From positions 1-64,000 of the forward strand of contig CAZTKJ010000003.1 in assembly GCA_964614185.1 (NCBI GenBank): DNA of 64,000 nt. The letters run 5' to 3'. The notes below the pieces were generated by a model, which saw nothing but the letters and a program-made list of their open reading frames with translations, had not been told where the DNA came from and searched no databases. Below are positions 17,028 to 24,603 of the stretch, piece after piece. The stretch is from Suilimivivens sp964614185 (GTDB taxonomy: Bacteria > Bacillota > Clostridia > Lachnospirales > Lachnospiraceae). The translations under genes were made by a program, and so were the position numbers. How positions within the stretch are numbered: position 1 is the first letter of the stretch; each line of letters starts with the position of its first letter.

Positions 17028-18479
17028 CTAGTGCTTTCTCGCAGTCCGAAGAATCAGATCCACTGCTGCCTCGGCATGTGTGGGCAAATTGGAGAGTGTC
17101 TGGTCAGATGCTCCGGTTTCCGCCTCTTCTATGTCCGTATAAAAGGTATTCAGGGCGTATCTTGCCAACAATCCTGAAACACGTCCCCTTTCTATAGAAT
17201 CCTCCGTGCCAAGAACGATCACTACCAGATCATGTTCCATAATTCCATCATCTGCAATCAGGGATGTGACCAGACAGGCTCCGGCCTTGTTGGTTGTTCC
17301 GGTTTTCAAGCCGGTGACTTCGGGAAGATTACGCAGAAGCGGATTGGTATTGCGCACTTCAAGTTCGAGAGAGGTTAAAGTTGCTTTCTCTAAAGAAGTG
17401 ATATCCTTAATCTGGGGATAGACTTTCAAAAGGTAGGATACCAGCCGGAACATATCCTCTGCACTCATGCTGTTCTGACGTTTGGAAGGAATGAATTCTT
17501 CCGTGTAGTAGGGAAGACCATTGCTGTTGAAAAAGATCGTTTGGGAAAGTCCCAGATCCTGTGCTTTCTGATTCATCCTTTGAACGAAAGCTTCCTCCGA
17601 ACCGTCAATCGCTTCAGCCAGACATAATGCACATTCATTGCTGGATGGCAAAAGTGCGCCCGCCAAAAGTTCCTCTACGGTAATCTGCTCTCCGGCTTCC
17701 ATGGGAATCACCCCATCGTCTGAGGCGGACAACAGCTGAACCGCATCCGAAATCGTGACCGGCTCATCAAGGGCAATCTGCCCTGCCGAGACAGCCTCCA
17801 TAGTCAAAAGACATGTCATGAGCTTGGAAGTGCTGGCTATAGGATAGGATATATCGGATTGATATTGATAGTATATTTCTCCGGTAGTGGCATCTCCTAC
17901 CAACACGCTGTTGACGCCGTAAAAATAGCCGGCTTGTTCCAAAAAAACAGGAGAGATGTCAAAAGGCTCCTGTGTATGGATCTGCAGGGAATCTTCCCCG
18001 AAAGCAGTGATATTTACATCCAGAATCATAGCCAAATCTGCTGCCATCATGAAACAATCGTAATCCCCTGAAGGCAGTTTTGCAATCAGTGTATAATAAA
18101 ATACGGTTTCTCCGTTTACCTTGAATTCGTTTCTTCTCAGGGAAATATCCGGGTTTTCCTCATCTTCCCAGAGGACATTTTCCACTCCCACAGGCACATA
18201 GACATTTCCTGTATCCAGGGAAATGGTATTGTTTGTAATTTCCAGCGAAAAAGATTTGTCCGTATCCTTAAGAAGCATGGCTGTATCCCGTAAAGAGAGA
18301 TAAGTATTGTCATCATAGTTATAATCCAGGGTTTTTACCGTGCCTGCAACGCCGGTATCTGTCTCTACCTGACAGCTTCCGGGAATTTCAAAGCTTGCTT
18401 CCGCCCTGATTGGCAGACAGGAACACAACAAACTTACGGACAATATAAGGAAACTTATTTTCTGTAGGATCGTCTTCAT
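17028..18479 (-). CDS. D-alanyl-D-alanine carboxypeptidase (peptidase S11) with N-terminal Cu-amine-oxidase-like domain
   Basis: A secreted 483-residue penicillin-binding protein that trims D-Ala from peptidoglycan stem peptides. A signal peptide covers residues 1-29. The catalytic motifs are all present: S216-T-S-K219, S279-S-N and KTGTTNKAG. Residues about 50-170 precede the peptidase and resemble the copper amine oxidase N-terminal-like fold (NTYLSLRDTAMLL), which is not found in classic DacF. No C-terminal amphipathic anchor is evident. Start at 18479 is chosen for its AAAGGAGA ribosome binding site; the frame is open 7 codons further. It lies 17 bp after the upstream anchored protein gene and is likely co-transcribed. 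Confidence 0.9.
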   Translation of the reverse strand: MKTILQKISFLILSVSLLCSCLPIRAEASFEIPGSCQVETDTGVAGTVKTLDYNYDDNTYLSLRDTAMLLKDTDKSFSLEITNNTISLDTGNVYVPVGVENVLWEDEENPDISLRRNEFKVNGETVFYYTLIAKLPSGDYDCFMMAADLAMILDVNITAFGEDSLQIHTQEPFDISPVFLEQAGYFYGVNSVLVGDATTGEIYYQYQSDISYPIASTSKLMTCLLTMEAVSAGQIALDEPVTISDAVQLLSASDDGVIPMEAGEQITVEELLAGALLPSSNECALCLAEAIDGSEEAFVQRMNQKAQDLGLSQTIFFNSNGLPYYTEEFIPSKRQNSMSAEDMFRLVSYLLKVYPQIKDITSLEKATLTSLELEVRNTNPLLRNLPEVTGLKTGTTNKAGACLVTSLIADDGIMEHDLVVIVLGTEDSIERGRVSGLLARYALNTFYTDIEEAETGASDQTLSNLPTHAEAAVDLILRTARKH

Positions 18480-18496
18480 GAAATCTCCTTTCCCGC

Positions 18497-19228
18497 TCAA
18501 TTTTGAGGCTGCTTTAACGTGTATATCACAGGATCATAATCTGAAAAAGAGGCAGCGGAAACAGAACTGATTTCCTCCAACAGGATCAGATTGGAATCCT
18601 TCCGGATATAATGCTCTGCCTTTGTTGTAACTACACCATTCACATCAAATCGTCTGGTCAGAATATCTTCTGCCACTTCATAGGTGCCGCTGCCGCCATA
18701 TCGTTCCTGCAAATCTTCCAGAGAAGGTAGCAGGGAAGGACCACAAGACATCAAATAAGAAACAGTAGACATCCCAAATGTTTCAGTTACAAGACTCTCC
18801 ATAGATTCCATGTCGGTGCCGCCCTCATATCCTGCCATTTGAAGCCGCTGGGCCAAAAGTTCCCGAAATGCCATGGCAAATGCCTCATAAGCCGCCTGAT
18901 TGCAGGCATCATAGCTTTCCGGCAGAACATTGCAGCAAAAAGTTCCCTCAGAGCTGCCCGTCTGCTCCAAAGTTAAATTGACCTGTATATTCAAATCCTG
19001 CATATAAGACTCCATATCTTCCAGAGAAACAGAGACCGCTTCTATCTCTTGCAGCCAGCCAAGGGCTGTGACAGCAGCCTGATGCGTCATATCCAGCTCT
19101 GCAGTCCACTCCCCCGAAAGCTCCCCATCGTCTGCTGCAAAAAAATGCAGATATGCCAAAAGAGCGGTGGAGATGCTTAAGGTTAGAAGCAATAGGGTTA
19201 ATATGATATTTTTAATAATTTTTCCCAT
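18497..19228 (-). CDS. Membrane-anchored extracellular protein of unknown function
   Basis: A 243-residue protein I do not recognise. One N-terminal hydrophobic segment (residues about 5-27) with basic residues before it acts as a signal anchor; the rest is acidic, hydrophilic and probably outside the cell. Cysteines occur at CC near residue 105 and two more, which could form disulfides. It is transcribed just before the D-Ala-D-Ala carboxypeptidase, so a role in wall remodelling is possible. The frame is open 10 codons further upstream, but that part is encoded by a GC-rich hairpin, and AGGGGGA before ATG 19228 favours the shorter start. Confidence 0.75.
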   Translation of the reverse strand: MGKIIKNIILTLLLLTLSISTALLAYLHFFAADDGELSGEWTAELDMTHQAAVTALGWLQEIEAVSVSLEDMESYMQDLNIQVNLTLEQTGSSEGTFCCNVLPESYDACNQAAYEAFAMAFRELLAQRLQMAGYEGGTDMESMESLVTETFGMSTVSYLMSCGPSLLPSLEDLQERYGGSGTYEVAEDILTRRFDVNGVVTTKAEHYIRKDSNLILLEEISSVSAASFSDYDPVIYTLKQPQN

Positions 19229-19239
19229 AGAGATCCCCC

Positions 19240-19257
19240 TGCCCGCAGAAGCGGGCA
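19240..19257 (-). other. GC-rich hairpin touching the ribosome binding site
   Basis: A perfect stem TGCCCGC/GCGGGCA with a 4-nt loop lies directly upstream of, and abutting, the AGGGGGA ribosome binding site of the anchored-protein gene. It is not followed by a U-run, so it is not a terminator. It may tune translation or protect the mRNA 5' end. Confidence 0.5.
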
Positions 19258-19506
19258 TCAGTCTATAGACAGTCGTTTTTATACATAGCAGAATGCCAAA
19301 AATCTCATAATTTTATATTATTATACGCCGAAAATCTTCTTTCTACAATTACAAAGTCTTCGTAATCTCTTTCCTTATCCGTTTCCTTTTTATATCTCAA
19401 TTTTTTCTCTTGTATAATAGCAAATAGTTATATAGAATATACTTACATAGCTTTAAGGAATGATTATTGAATTAATGACCACTGAAAGGGACAGGAGGCG
19501 CAAAAG

Positions 19507-20400
19507 ATGATTGAGACAAGATTGCTGCAATATTTTCTGGCAGTTGCCGAAGAGCAAAGCATTACAAAAGCTGCCGACTACCTGCATATCACCCAGCCCA
19601 CCCTTTCCAAACAAATGATGGACCTAGAAGCAAGCCTTGGTAAGCAGCTGCTGATCCGCGGCAAAAAGAAGGTAACTCTGACAGAAGACGGTGCATATCT
19701 GAGAGGCAGGGCTCAGGAAATCATTTCCCTGATAGAAAAAACAGAAAACTCCTTTCATGAAGGTGAACAGGCCATAACCGGTGATGTCTATATCGGCTGT
19801 GGTGAATTTAGAAGCACTTATGCCATCATGGAGATCATAAATACTATCCAGATGGAAAACCCGGGAATCAGTTTCCATTTTTTCAGCGGTAATGCTGACC
19901 TCATTATTGAAAGACTGGATAAGGGACTGCTGGATATCGGTATTATACTGGAACCTGAGATCAGTCCCAGATATGATTATCAAAAGCTGCCCCTCCACGA
20001 GACATGGGGTGTACTCATGCGTAAGGATTCACCTCTTGCTGCCCATAAGACCATTTCAATGGATGACCTTACCGGTCTGCCGCTGATCGTATCCAATCAG
20101 ACCTTTAACAGTAACCAGTCTGTCTTATTTTTTGAGGAAAATAAGCCTTCTTCCCAGATTGTGGCCAGCTACAACCTGATCTACAACGCCGGACTTATGG
20201 TGGAAGCAGGAATGGGATATGCCTTATGTATTGGCGGTCTGATCAACACAACAGGAGACAGTCCTCTCACCTTCCGCCCCCTTGCTGCCAAGTTTCAGCC
20301 ATGCATTTATCTTTTTACCAAAAAATATCAGACCTTTTCCAAGGCTGCAAAATTGTTCCTGAACCGGCTCCAGGAAGAGCTGATTGATGCTCCTCTTTGA
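19507..20400 (+). CDS. LysR family transcriptional regulator
   Basis: A 297-residue LysR-type regulator. The N-terminal winged helix-turn-helix covers residues 1-62 (EEQSITKAADYLHITQPTLS), and the periplasmic-binding-like effector domain runs from about 90 to the end. AGGAGG lies 7 bp before the ATG. A TATAAT box is at 19413-19418 but I see no matching -35. LysR regulators usually act on an adjacent divergent gene; here that is the anchored protein/carboxypeptidase pair, a testable inference. Its last 86 bp overlap a convergent small gene. Confidence 0.92.
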   Translation: MIETRLLQYFLAVAEEQSITKAADYLHITQPTLSKQMMDLEASLGKQLLIRGKKKVTLTEDGAYLRGRAQEIISLIEKTENSFHEGEQAITGDVYIGCGEFRSTYAIMEIINTIQMENPGISFHFFSGNADLIIERLDKGLLDIGIILEPEISPRYDYQKLPLHETWGVLMRKDSPLAAHKTISMDDLTGLPLIVSNQTFNSNQSVLFFEENKPSSQIVASYNLIYNAGLMVEAGMGYALCIGGLINTTGDSPLTFRPLAAKFQPCIYLFTKKYQTFSKAAKLFLNRLQEELIDAPL

Positions 20401-20611
20401 TGCTGAGAAACACTCTGTTCAGAAATTCAATGCATGATCTGCTTTTATGAATTTCATTTAACAGTTCTTCCCGCCGTCTTTCCAAAATGCATAAGCCCTC
20501 TTTTTTATCTCCATGACTGATGCAATTACAGAAACAGGCGATTGTTGATTCACTGCATCCGGCATCTGTCATATTCCGGACTAAATCCTCTATATTTTGA
20601 TAGTCTTTCAT
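20315..20611 (-). CDS. Small conserved clostridial protein, unknown function
   Basis: A 98-residue helical protein. Its middle, with the pattern DAGCSEsTI then LERRREELLNEIH, resembles a family of 70-90 residue proteins common in Clostridia (often annotated hypothetical), in which an N-terminal DAGC motif and a LLxxHRxxLLdxiH helix recur. The function is unknown to me. The last 29 codons overlap the end of the convergent LysR gene by 86 bp, and this tail extends beyond the usual end of the family. The ribosome binding site is weak (GAGA). Confidence 0.65.
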   Translation of the reverse strand: MKDYQNIEDLVRNMTDAGCSESTIACFCNCISHGDKKEGLCILERRREELLNEIHKSRSCIEFLNRVFLSIKEEHQSALPGAGSGTILQPWKRSDIFW

Positions 20612-20661
20612 TATATCTCTACAACTCCGCTTATACTATGTATTTGTCTGATCCTGCTTCC

Positions 20662-21789
20662 TTATCTGCCATCTGTCAGTTGAAGGGCATATCCGGCCTG
20701 ATAATTTTCCCTGTGATAATAGGTTGCCGTCAAAGCAGTCTGATCAAAGACGATGCTCCACTCCGTAGATTCAAACTCTCCAAAATTATCTTTACTGACA
20801 CTGTCCAAAGTATCACGCACCTGCAGAAGCGTCATCTTCGGATTTTCCTTCAGAGCCTTTTCCAAAATCTCAAACCGGGTGTGGGATTGCTGCGTTCCAA
20901 TACCATACTTCTTACCTTCTGCCACATAAAAGTTAGTCAATATGGGAGTTTCGGTGACTACCATTTCATTATCCACATACTCCACAGCTACACTCCTGCC
21001 GCTGCTGTCTGCAATAGCAAAATGAACCATATAATTCATGGATGCATGGAGATCATATTTTGCAAGCAGCTCCAGAGCCTCCTCCACATCGGATGCCTGA
21101 TCCAGTAAAAGACGGATGGCAGTTGTCGTTGTAATATCCGTTTTTTCCGTATCCTGCCAAATAGTTGCACTGTCCTGAATCATATTTACGGAAACACACA
21201 GCCCTTTTTCGTTCATACCATCAAGAGGTGCATACAAAGCAGCAACAGTCAATATATCATTATCCAAAAAATCTGACAAAAAGCCCGTACCATGACGGAT
21301 AAAATTTAGATTGACCGTGGAAACGGATGAATATCCTTGCTGTGGATAAGCCAGAACAATCAAAGCATCACAAGCCTGCCAGTCAAAATTCCTTCCAAAA
21401 AAGCAGCCCCCTTCTGTATTTGGAACCGAAATGGTACTGCACCCAAAAGCAGCGCTGCCCATCTGCAGATCTGCATTTCCTAAAAGCAAAGTGCCTGCCA
21501 GGAACTGCACAACCTTCTCATCTGACGTTGCGCCTCCTTGCTCCAAAAAACGATCCAGTCCGTAATCTCCATCATAGCGGACAATAGAAAGGCCGGATTC
21601 CAATTCTGTGATTTCTGATGTTACTTCCACAAAATCAGCCGAAGCCTTACTGTCAGACGAATTGCTGTTTTTTTCAGATTCTCTTTCTTCTATCACCTTT
21701 GGATCATCCGTCATGACAGAATTACCACTACAGCCTGCCAAAGCACAGGACACAGTTAAAGCTGCAAGACAAACAATTTTTTTCTTCAT
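20662..21789 (-). CDS. Ntn-hydrolase lipoprotein (choloylglycine hydrolase/C45-like)
   Basis: A 375-residue secreted protein. The lipobox LAGC places the lipidated cysteine at residue 20; a Ser/Glu-rich linker follows. The core has GCSTISVPNTEGGCFFGRNFDW-like sequence (nucleophile candidate C117), the FGRNFDW motif shared by linear amide C-N hydrolases such as bile salt hydrolase, penicillin V acylase and C45 acyltransferases. Substrate is unknown. In this family the cysteine normally becomes N-terminal after cleavage, which would release the enzyme from the lipid-anchored prodomain. The ATG at 21789 has an AAGG site 8 bp upstream; a GTG three codons earlier is an alternative. Confidence 0.82.
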   Translation of the reverse strand: MKKKIVCLAALTVSCALAGCSGNSVMTDDPKVIEERESEKNSNSSDSKASADFVEVTSEITELESGLSIVRYDGDYGLDRFLEQGGATSDEKVVQFLAGTLLLGNADLQMGSAAFGCSTISVPNTEGGCFFGRNFDWQACDALIVLAYPQQGYSSVSTVNLNFIRHGTGFLSDFLDNDILTVAALYAPLDGMNEKGLCVSVNMIQDSATIWQDTEKTDITTTTAIRLLLDQASDVEEALELLAKYDLHASMNYMVHFAIADSSGRSVAVEYVDNEMVVTETPILTNFYVAEGKKYGIGTQQSHTRFEILEKALKENPKMTLLQVRDTLDSVSKDNFGEFESTEWSIVFDQTALTATYYHRENYQAGYALQLTDGR

Positions 21790-21907
21790 CAGGAACACCT
21801 TCTTTTTCCTATAGTTTATCTTGCAGCCATTTTAATAGCAAATATCTATATTGAATGTTACTACATAGTTTTTATGAATGTTGTCATCTCATGCCGGTCC
21901 ATCTATT

Positions 21908-22276
21908 TCATTCAACTATCTTATATCCGGCCAAAGATAATATTTTTAAAGCCCTATCAAAGTTTTCCTCTTTCACAAGAATATAATCTGTATTAAAAGT
22001 CGATACGGCAAATATACCGATTTTATTTTCTGCAAGCACACCGGACAATTTAGAGAGAATGCCAATCAATGAAAAATCCAGCGTCCCCTGTATCCGGAAG
22101 CCCTTCCATCCGTCATCACGTTCAAGCGTATTAGCAGGTGTGTCTTCGGTAATGCACACTAACGAATATTCCTCATCCGTCTTTCCAATGAAATAAAAAT
22201 CCTGATTTAAATCAATATCACATTCCGATGCAACTTTGCAGACAGTCAAATCATAATCCAACTTTTTCAGTTCCAT
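21908..22276 (-). CDS. ACT domain-containing protein
   Basis: A 122-residue soluble protein built of two ACT-like halves, resembling the small ACT_7/CASTOR-like proteins of Firmicutes. The second half (ENKIGIFAVSTFNTDYILVKEENFDRAL) has the typical ACT strand-helix pattern. Such proteins probably bind an amino acid, but no target is known. It is monocistronic, with GGAGGT before the ATG and a long AT-rich region upstream. Confidence 0.85.
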   Translation of the reverse strand: MELKKLDYDLTVCKVASECDIDLNQDFYFIGKTDEEYSLVCITEDTPANTLERDDGWKGFRIQGTLDFSLIGILSKLSGVLAENKIGIFAVSTFNTDYILVKEENFDRALKILSLAGYKIVE

Positions 22277-22351
22277 AGCTACCTCCTGAGTTCAACTGTT
22301 CATTTTCCACTTAGCTTCTTTCTTGTGATTTTCTCTGTTTCAATCTATTAC

Positions 22352-22487
22352 ATTATATCATCTAAACTCGCAAACTCGTGCTTACGCACTTTGTCCGATT
22401 TTATCGGACGTTTGCTCGTTAACGTCGCAAGAAAAACAAATGTCTGCTTTGCAGCCGCTTGTTTTTCTTTTGCGACTATTATATCAT
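22352..22487. repeat. Hairpin-rich insertion bracketed by 10-bp direct repeats
   Basis: The direct repeats ATTATATCAT (22352-22361 and 22478-22487) flank 116 bp that fold into two stem-loops. The first pairs GCAAAC with GTTTGC around GTCCGAT/ATCGGAC. The second pairs GTCGCAA-AAAAACAA with TTGTTTTT-TTGCGAC around a 19-nt loop. The ends are imperfect inverted repeats (CTCGCAAA and TTTGCGAC). The layout fits a miniature non-autonomous element with target duplications. The rest of the 22277-22758 gap is AT-rich and holds only a possible promoter. Confidence 0.6.
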
Positions 22488-22574
22488 AAACAAAAATTGG
22501 GATATGATAAATTATACTTGCACTCTAACAGCCACTAATATTTTTCCCAGATTGCAGAAACAGTTCTTGCACAT

Positions 22575-22603
22575 TTGACAGTGGTGTACTATTATCATAA
22601 ATA
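22575..22603 (+). promoter_or_regulatory. Possible promoter of the YafQ-type module
   Basis: TTGACA at 22575-22580, a 17-bp spacer and TAAATA at 22598-22603. It would leave a leader of about 150 nt before the antitoxin start. Other AT-rich hexamers nearby make this only a candidate. Confidence 0.35.
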
Positions 22604-22758
22604 CTTCTGTAGAATTTAAATCCTTAACAAACTATACAAATAGCAGAATTTTGGATATAATAATACTATACAAGAAAATATTAAACGCATATACTTCTAT
22701 CAAACAGATTTAGAATTTACCATAATCTTGATAACATGAACGGAAAGGACGTGGAATA

Positions 22759-22968
22759 ATGAGCTCCAAAGAGTTTGCAAAAACCCTTATAGACCAGATA
22801 CCGGAAAGTAAAATGTATTATATTATTGCTTATTTACAGGGAGCAGCAATTCCTGAAGAAATCCCCAATGCTGAAACCATAGAGGCAATACAGGAACTTG
22901 AGAATGGAGGCGGTACAGTATTTACAGGCAGCACAGCAGATCTGTTTGCTGAACTGATGGAGGGATAA
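22759..22968 (+). CDS. Putative antitoxin of a YafQ-type module
   Basis: A 69-residue acidic protein (MSSKEFAKTLIDQIPESK...) just upstream of a YafQ-family toxin with a 2-bp gap. It resembles short Firmicutes antitoxins annotated next to RelE/YafQ toxins; the N-terminal helices could bind the toxin or DNA, but I see no clear ribbon-helix-helix. A GGAAAGGACGTGG site lies before the ATG. Role assigned mainly from position and size. Confidence 0.75.
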   Translation: MSSKEFAKTLIDQIPESKMYYIIAYLQGAAIPEEIPNAETIEAIQELENGGGTVFTGSTADLFAELMEG

Positions 22969-22970
22969 CT

Positions 22971-23243
22971 ATGCTCGATGTACGTTACTCTACTAAATTC
23001 AAAAAGGATTTTAAGACCTGCATCAAACGTGGTTACCAAATGCAATTGTTGCAACAGGCAATTGATACTCTCCGCATCCCTGCACCACTGCCCGAAAAAA
23101 ATAAAGATCATAACTTAATCGGAGATTATTCCGGTTATAGGGAATGCCATCTGGCTCCAGACTGGCTGCTCATTTACAGCCAGACCAATAACGAACTAAG
23201 ACTGAACCGTACCGGCTCGCACGCGGATTTATTTAGGATGTGA
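22971..23243 (+). CDS. YafQ family mRNA interferase toxin
   Basis: A 90-residue RelE-superfamily toxin of the YafQ branch, which cleaves mRNA on the ribosome. The core segment DHNLIGDYSGYRECHL, then PDWLLIYS and LRLNRTGSHADLF, is the YafQ signature with its catalytic histidines. The order is antitoxin then toxin. The module sits in an AT-rich island between the ACT gene and the AlbA_2 gene. Confidence 0.9.
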   Translation: MLDVRYSTKFKKDFKTCIKRGYQMQLLQQAIDTLRIPAPLPEKNKDHNLIGDYSGYRECHLAPDWLLIYSQTNNELRLNRTGSHADLFRM

Positions 23244-23318
23244 TAGCCCAAAAGATAATATTATATTTATCCTACCTCTCTCATTTGCCAGTAAGAAAGA
23301 CTTTTTTGTACCACAAAT

Positions 23319-24500
23319 CTATTCTTCATCCAAAACATATCCCAAAAGCGAAAAGTTGCTGCGGAAAAGTTCGGCGATAATATTCTCACTTGTAATTTCT
23401 GTTTTTAGCCTATCGAAACGTCTTTTGTCCCAGAAATCCAATCCTGACTTAGGAATCCGGCTACCTGTAATTATCAGGTTATTTCCGTAATTCTTTATAT
23501 ATTGAATCTGAAAATCTTCCCATTCCTTATCATCCTTATTACCCTCTTTCCCATCAAACTGTATAAATGATGTAAACTGTTTTTGTACGGTCAAATTTTC
23601 ATATTTATAAGCGCCAACAAAATTTTCTTCAAATCCTTTTTCAAATATCTTACTGTAAATTCTACTAAAAATGAACAAACTTGACATAATCCATCCTATA
23701 TTAACTTGTGGCTTATTTTCGTTATTAGTAAGTAAAATTCTCATCTTCGCACTTCCGTCAAACATAATTTCCATAAAATTATGAAGATTTGCTTCAACTA
23801 TATTTTCGGAATTTTTAATCTCTCCCACGCTGAAAACGTACGAAATCCCTACCTGCGAAATAGTATATGCATTATTTATCTGTTTTAAGCCAGATGAAAC
23901 TTGTTTTAAGTCTGTGTCAAAGAACTGGTCTCGTATGAAAACAGGATCCGAAGTCCTTAAGCTAAATCCCATATCCAAATAGCCGAAGAGATTAGAACCG
24001 CATTTTATTGGAGGTATAGTTAATTTCTTTTCTATCCGTTTCAGCGCCTTTTCCTTTTTATAATACATCTGGCTTAACTTAACAGAATCTTTGATTTCAA
24101 ATGAACCGGAGGATATTCTCTCATATATTTTCCCTCTACTCGTTATATAAGGCGGCTCAGCACCCTCTTCAACCTTGATTACCAGAATTATCTTTCCTTC
24201 ATCAGTTATAAATTTTTTCACATCAAAATCTGGCGTTGGGGATAACGCATCATGGAGCATTGTATGGATTTTTTGCTCTGTCCATTTTTCACATCCACAT
24301 ATTTCTTTATCATCCGAAACACCTAAAAAAATATACCCACCATATGTATTCGCCAGCGCTGATATTTCTTCTGCTACCTTTTTCGTATCTACCCGGTCAT
24401 CTTTAAATTCAAAATAAAAAGATTCTTCCTCGGTTTTAATCACGTTTTCAATATCTGTTACAGTCAATTCTTTCCATTCTTTGTTAGAAATGTTGATCAT
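23319..24500 (-). CDS. AlbA_2 (Schlafen-like) domain protein, accessory
   Basis: A 393-residue protein. Residues about 15-140 form an AlbA_2/Schlafen-like putative nucleic-acid-binding domain: ESFYFEFKDD, ISALANTYGGYIFLGVSD and the later PPYITSRGKIYERISSGS are typical. The remaining 250 residues have no family I recognise, and there is no winged-helix domain of the type that often follows. It is monocistronic, AT-richer than its neighbours, and lies beside a toxin-antitoxin pair, so it may be a defence or phage-related gene; this is inference. Confidence 0.78.
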   Translation of the reverse strand: MINISNKEWKELTVTDIENVIKTEEESFYFEFKDDRVDTKKVAEEISALANTYGGYIFLGVSDDKEICGCEKWTEQKIHTMLHDALSPTPDFDVKKFITDEGKIILVIKVEEGAEPPYITSRGKIYERISSGSFEIKDSVKLSQMYYKKEKALKRIEKKLTIPPIKCGSNLFGYLDMGFSLRTSDPVFIRDQFFDTDLKQVSSGLKQINNAYTISQVGISYVFSVGEIKNSENIVEANLHNFMEIMFDGSAKMRILLTNNENKPQVNIGWIMSSLFIFSRIYSKIFEKGFEENFVGAYKYENLTVQKQFTSFIQFDGKEGNKDDKEWEDFQIQYIKNYGNNLIITGSRIPKSGLDFWDKRRFDRLKTEITSENIIAELFRSNFSLLGYVLDEE

Positions 24501-24538
24501 AATTTATCCTCTCAAAATTTACTATTATTTTGACTTTA

Positions 24539-24585
24539 ATTACTATATGAAAAAAGGTGGGAAACGCATACACATCTTCCACCTT
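24539..24585 (-). terminator. clpX terminator (ATTACTATATG-tailed family)
   Basis: On the minus strand AAGGTGG (24579-24585) pairs with CCACCTT (24554-24560) and is followed by TTTTTTCATATAGTAAT. It lies shortly after the clpX stop codon. Loop and tail match the hairpin at 14891 along about 40 bases. Confidence 0.8.
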
Positions 24586-24603
24586 CCTGCATCCGCTTAC
24601 GAT

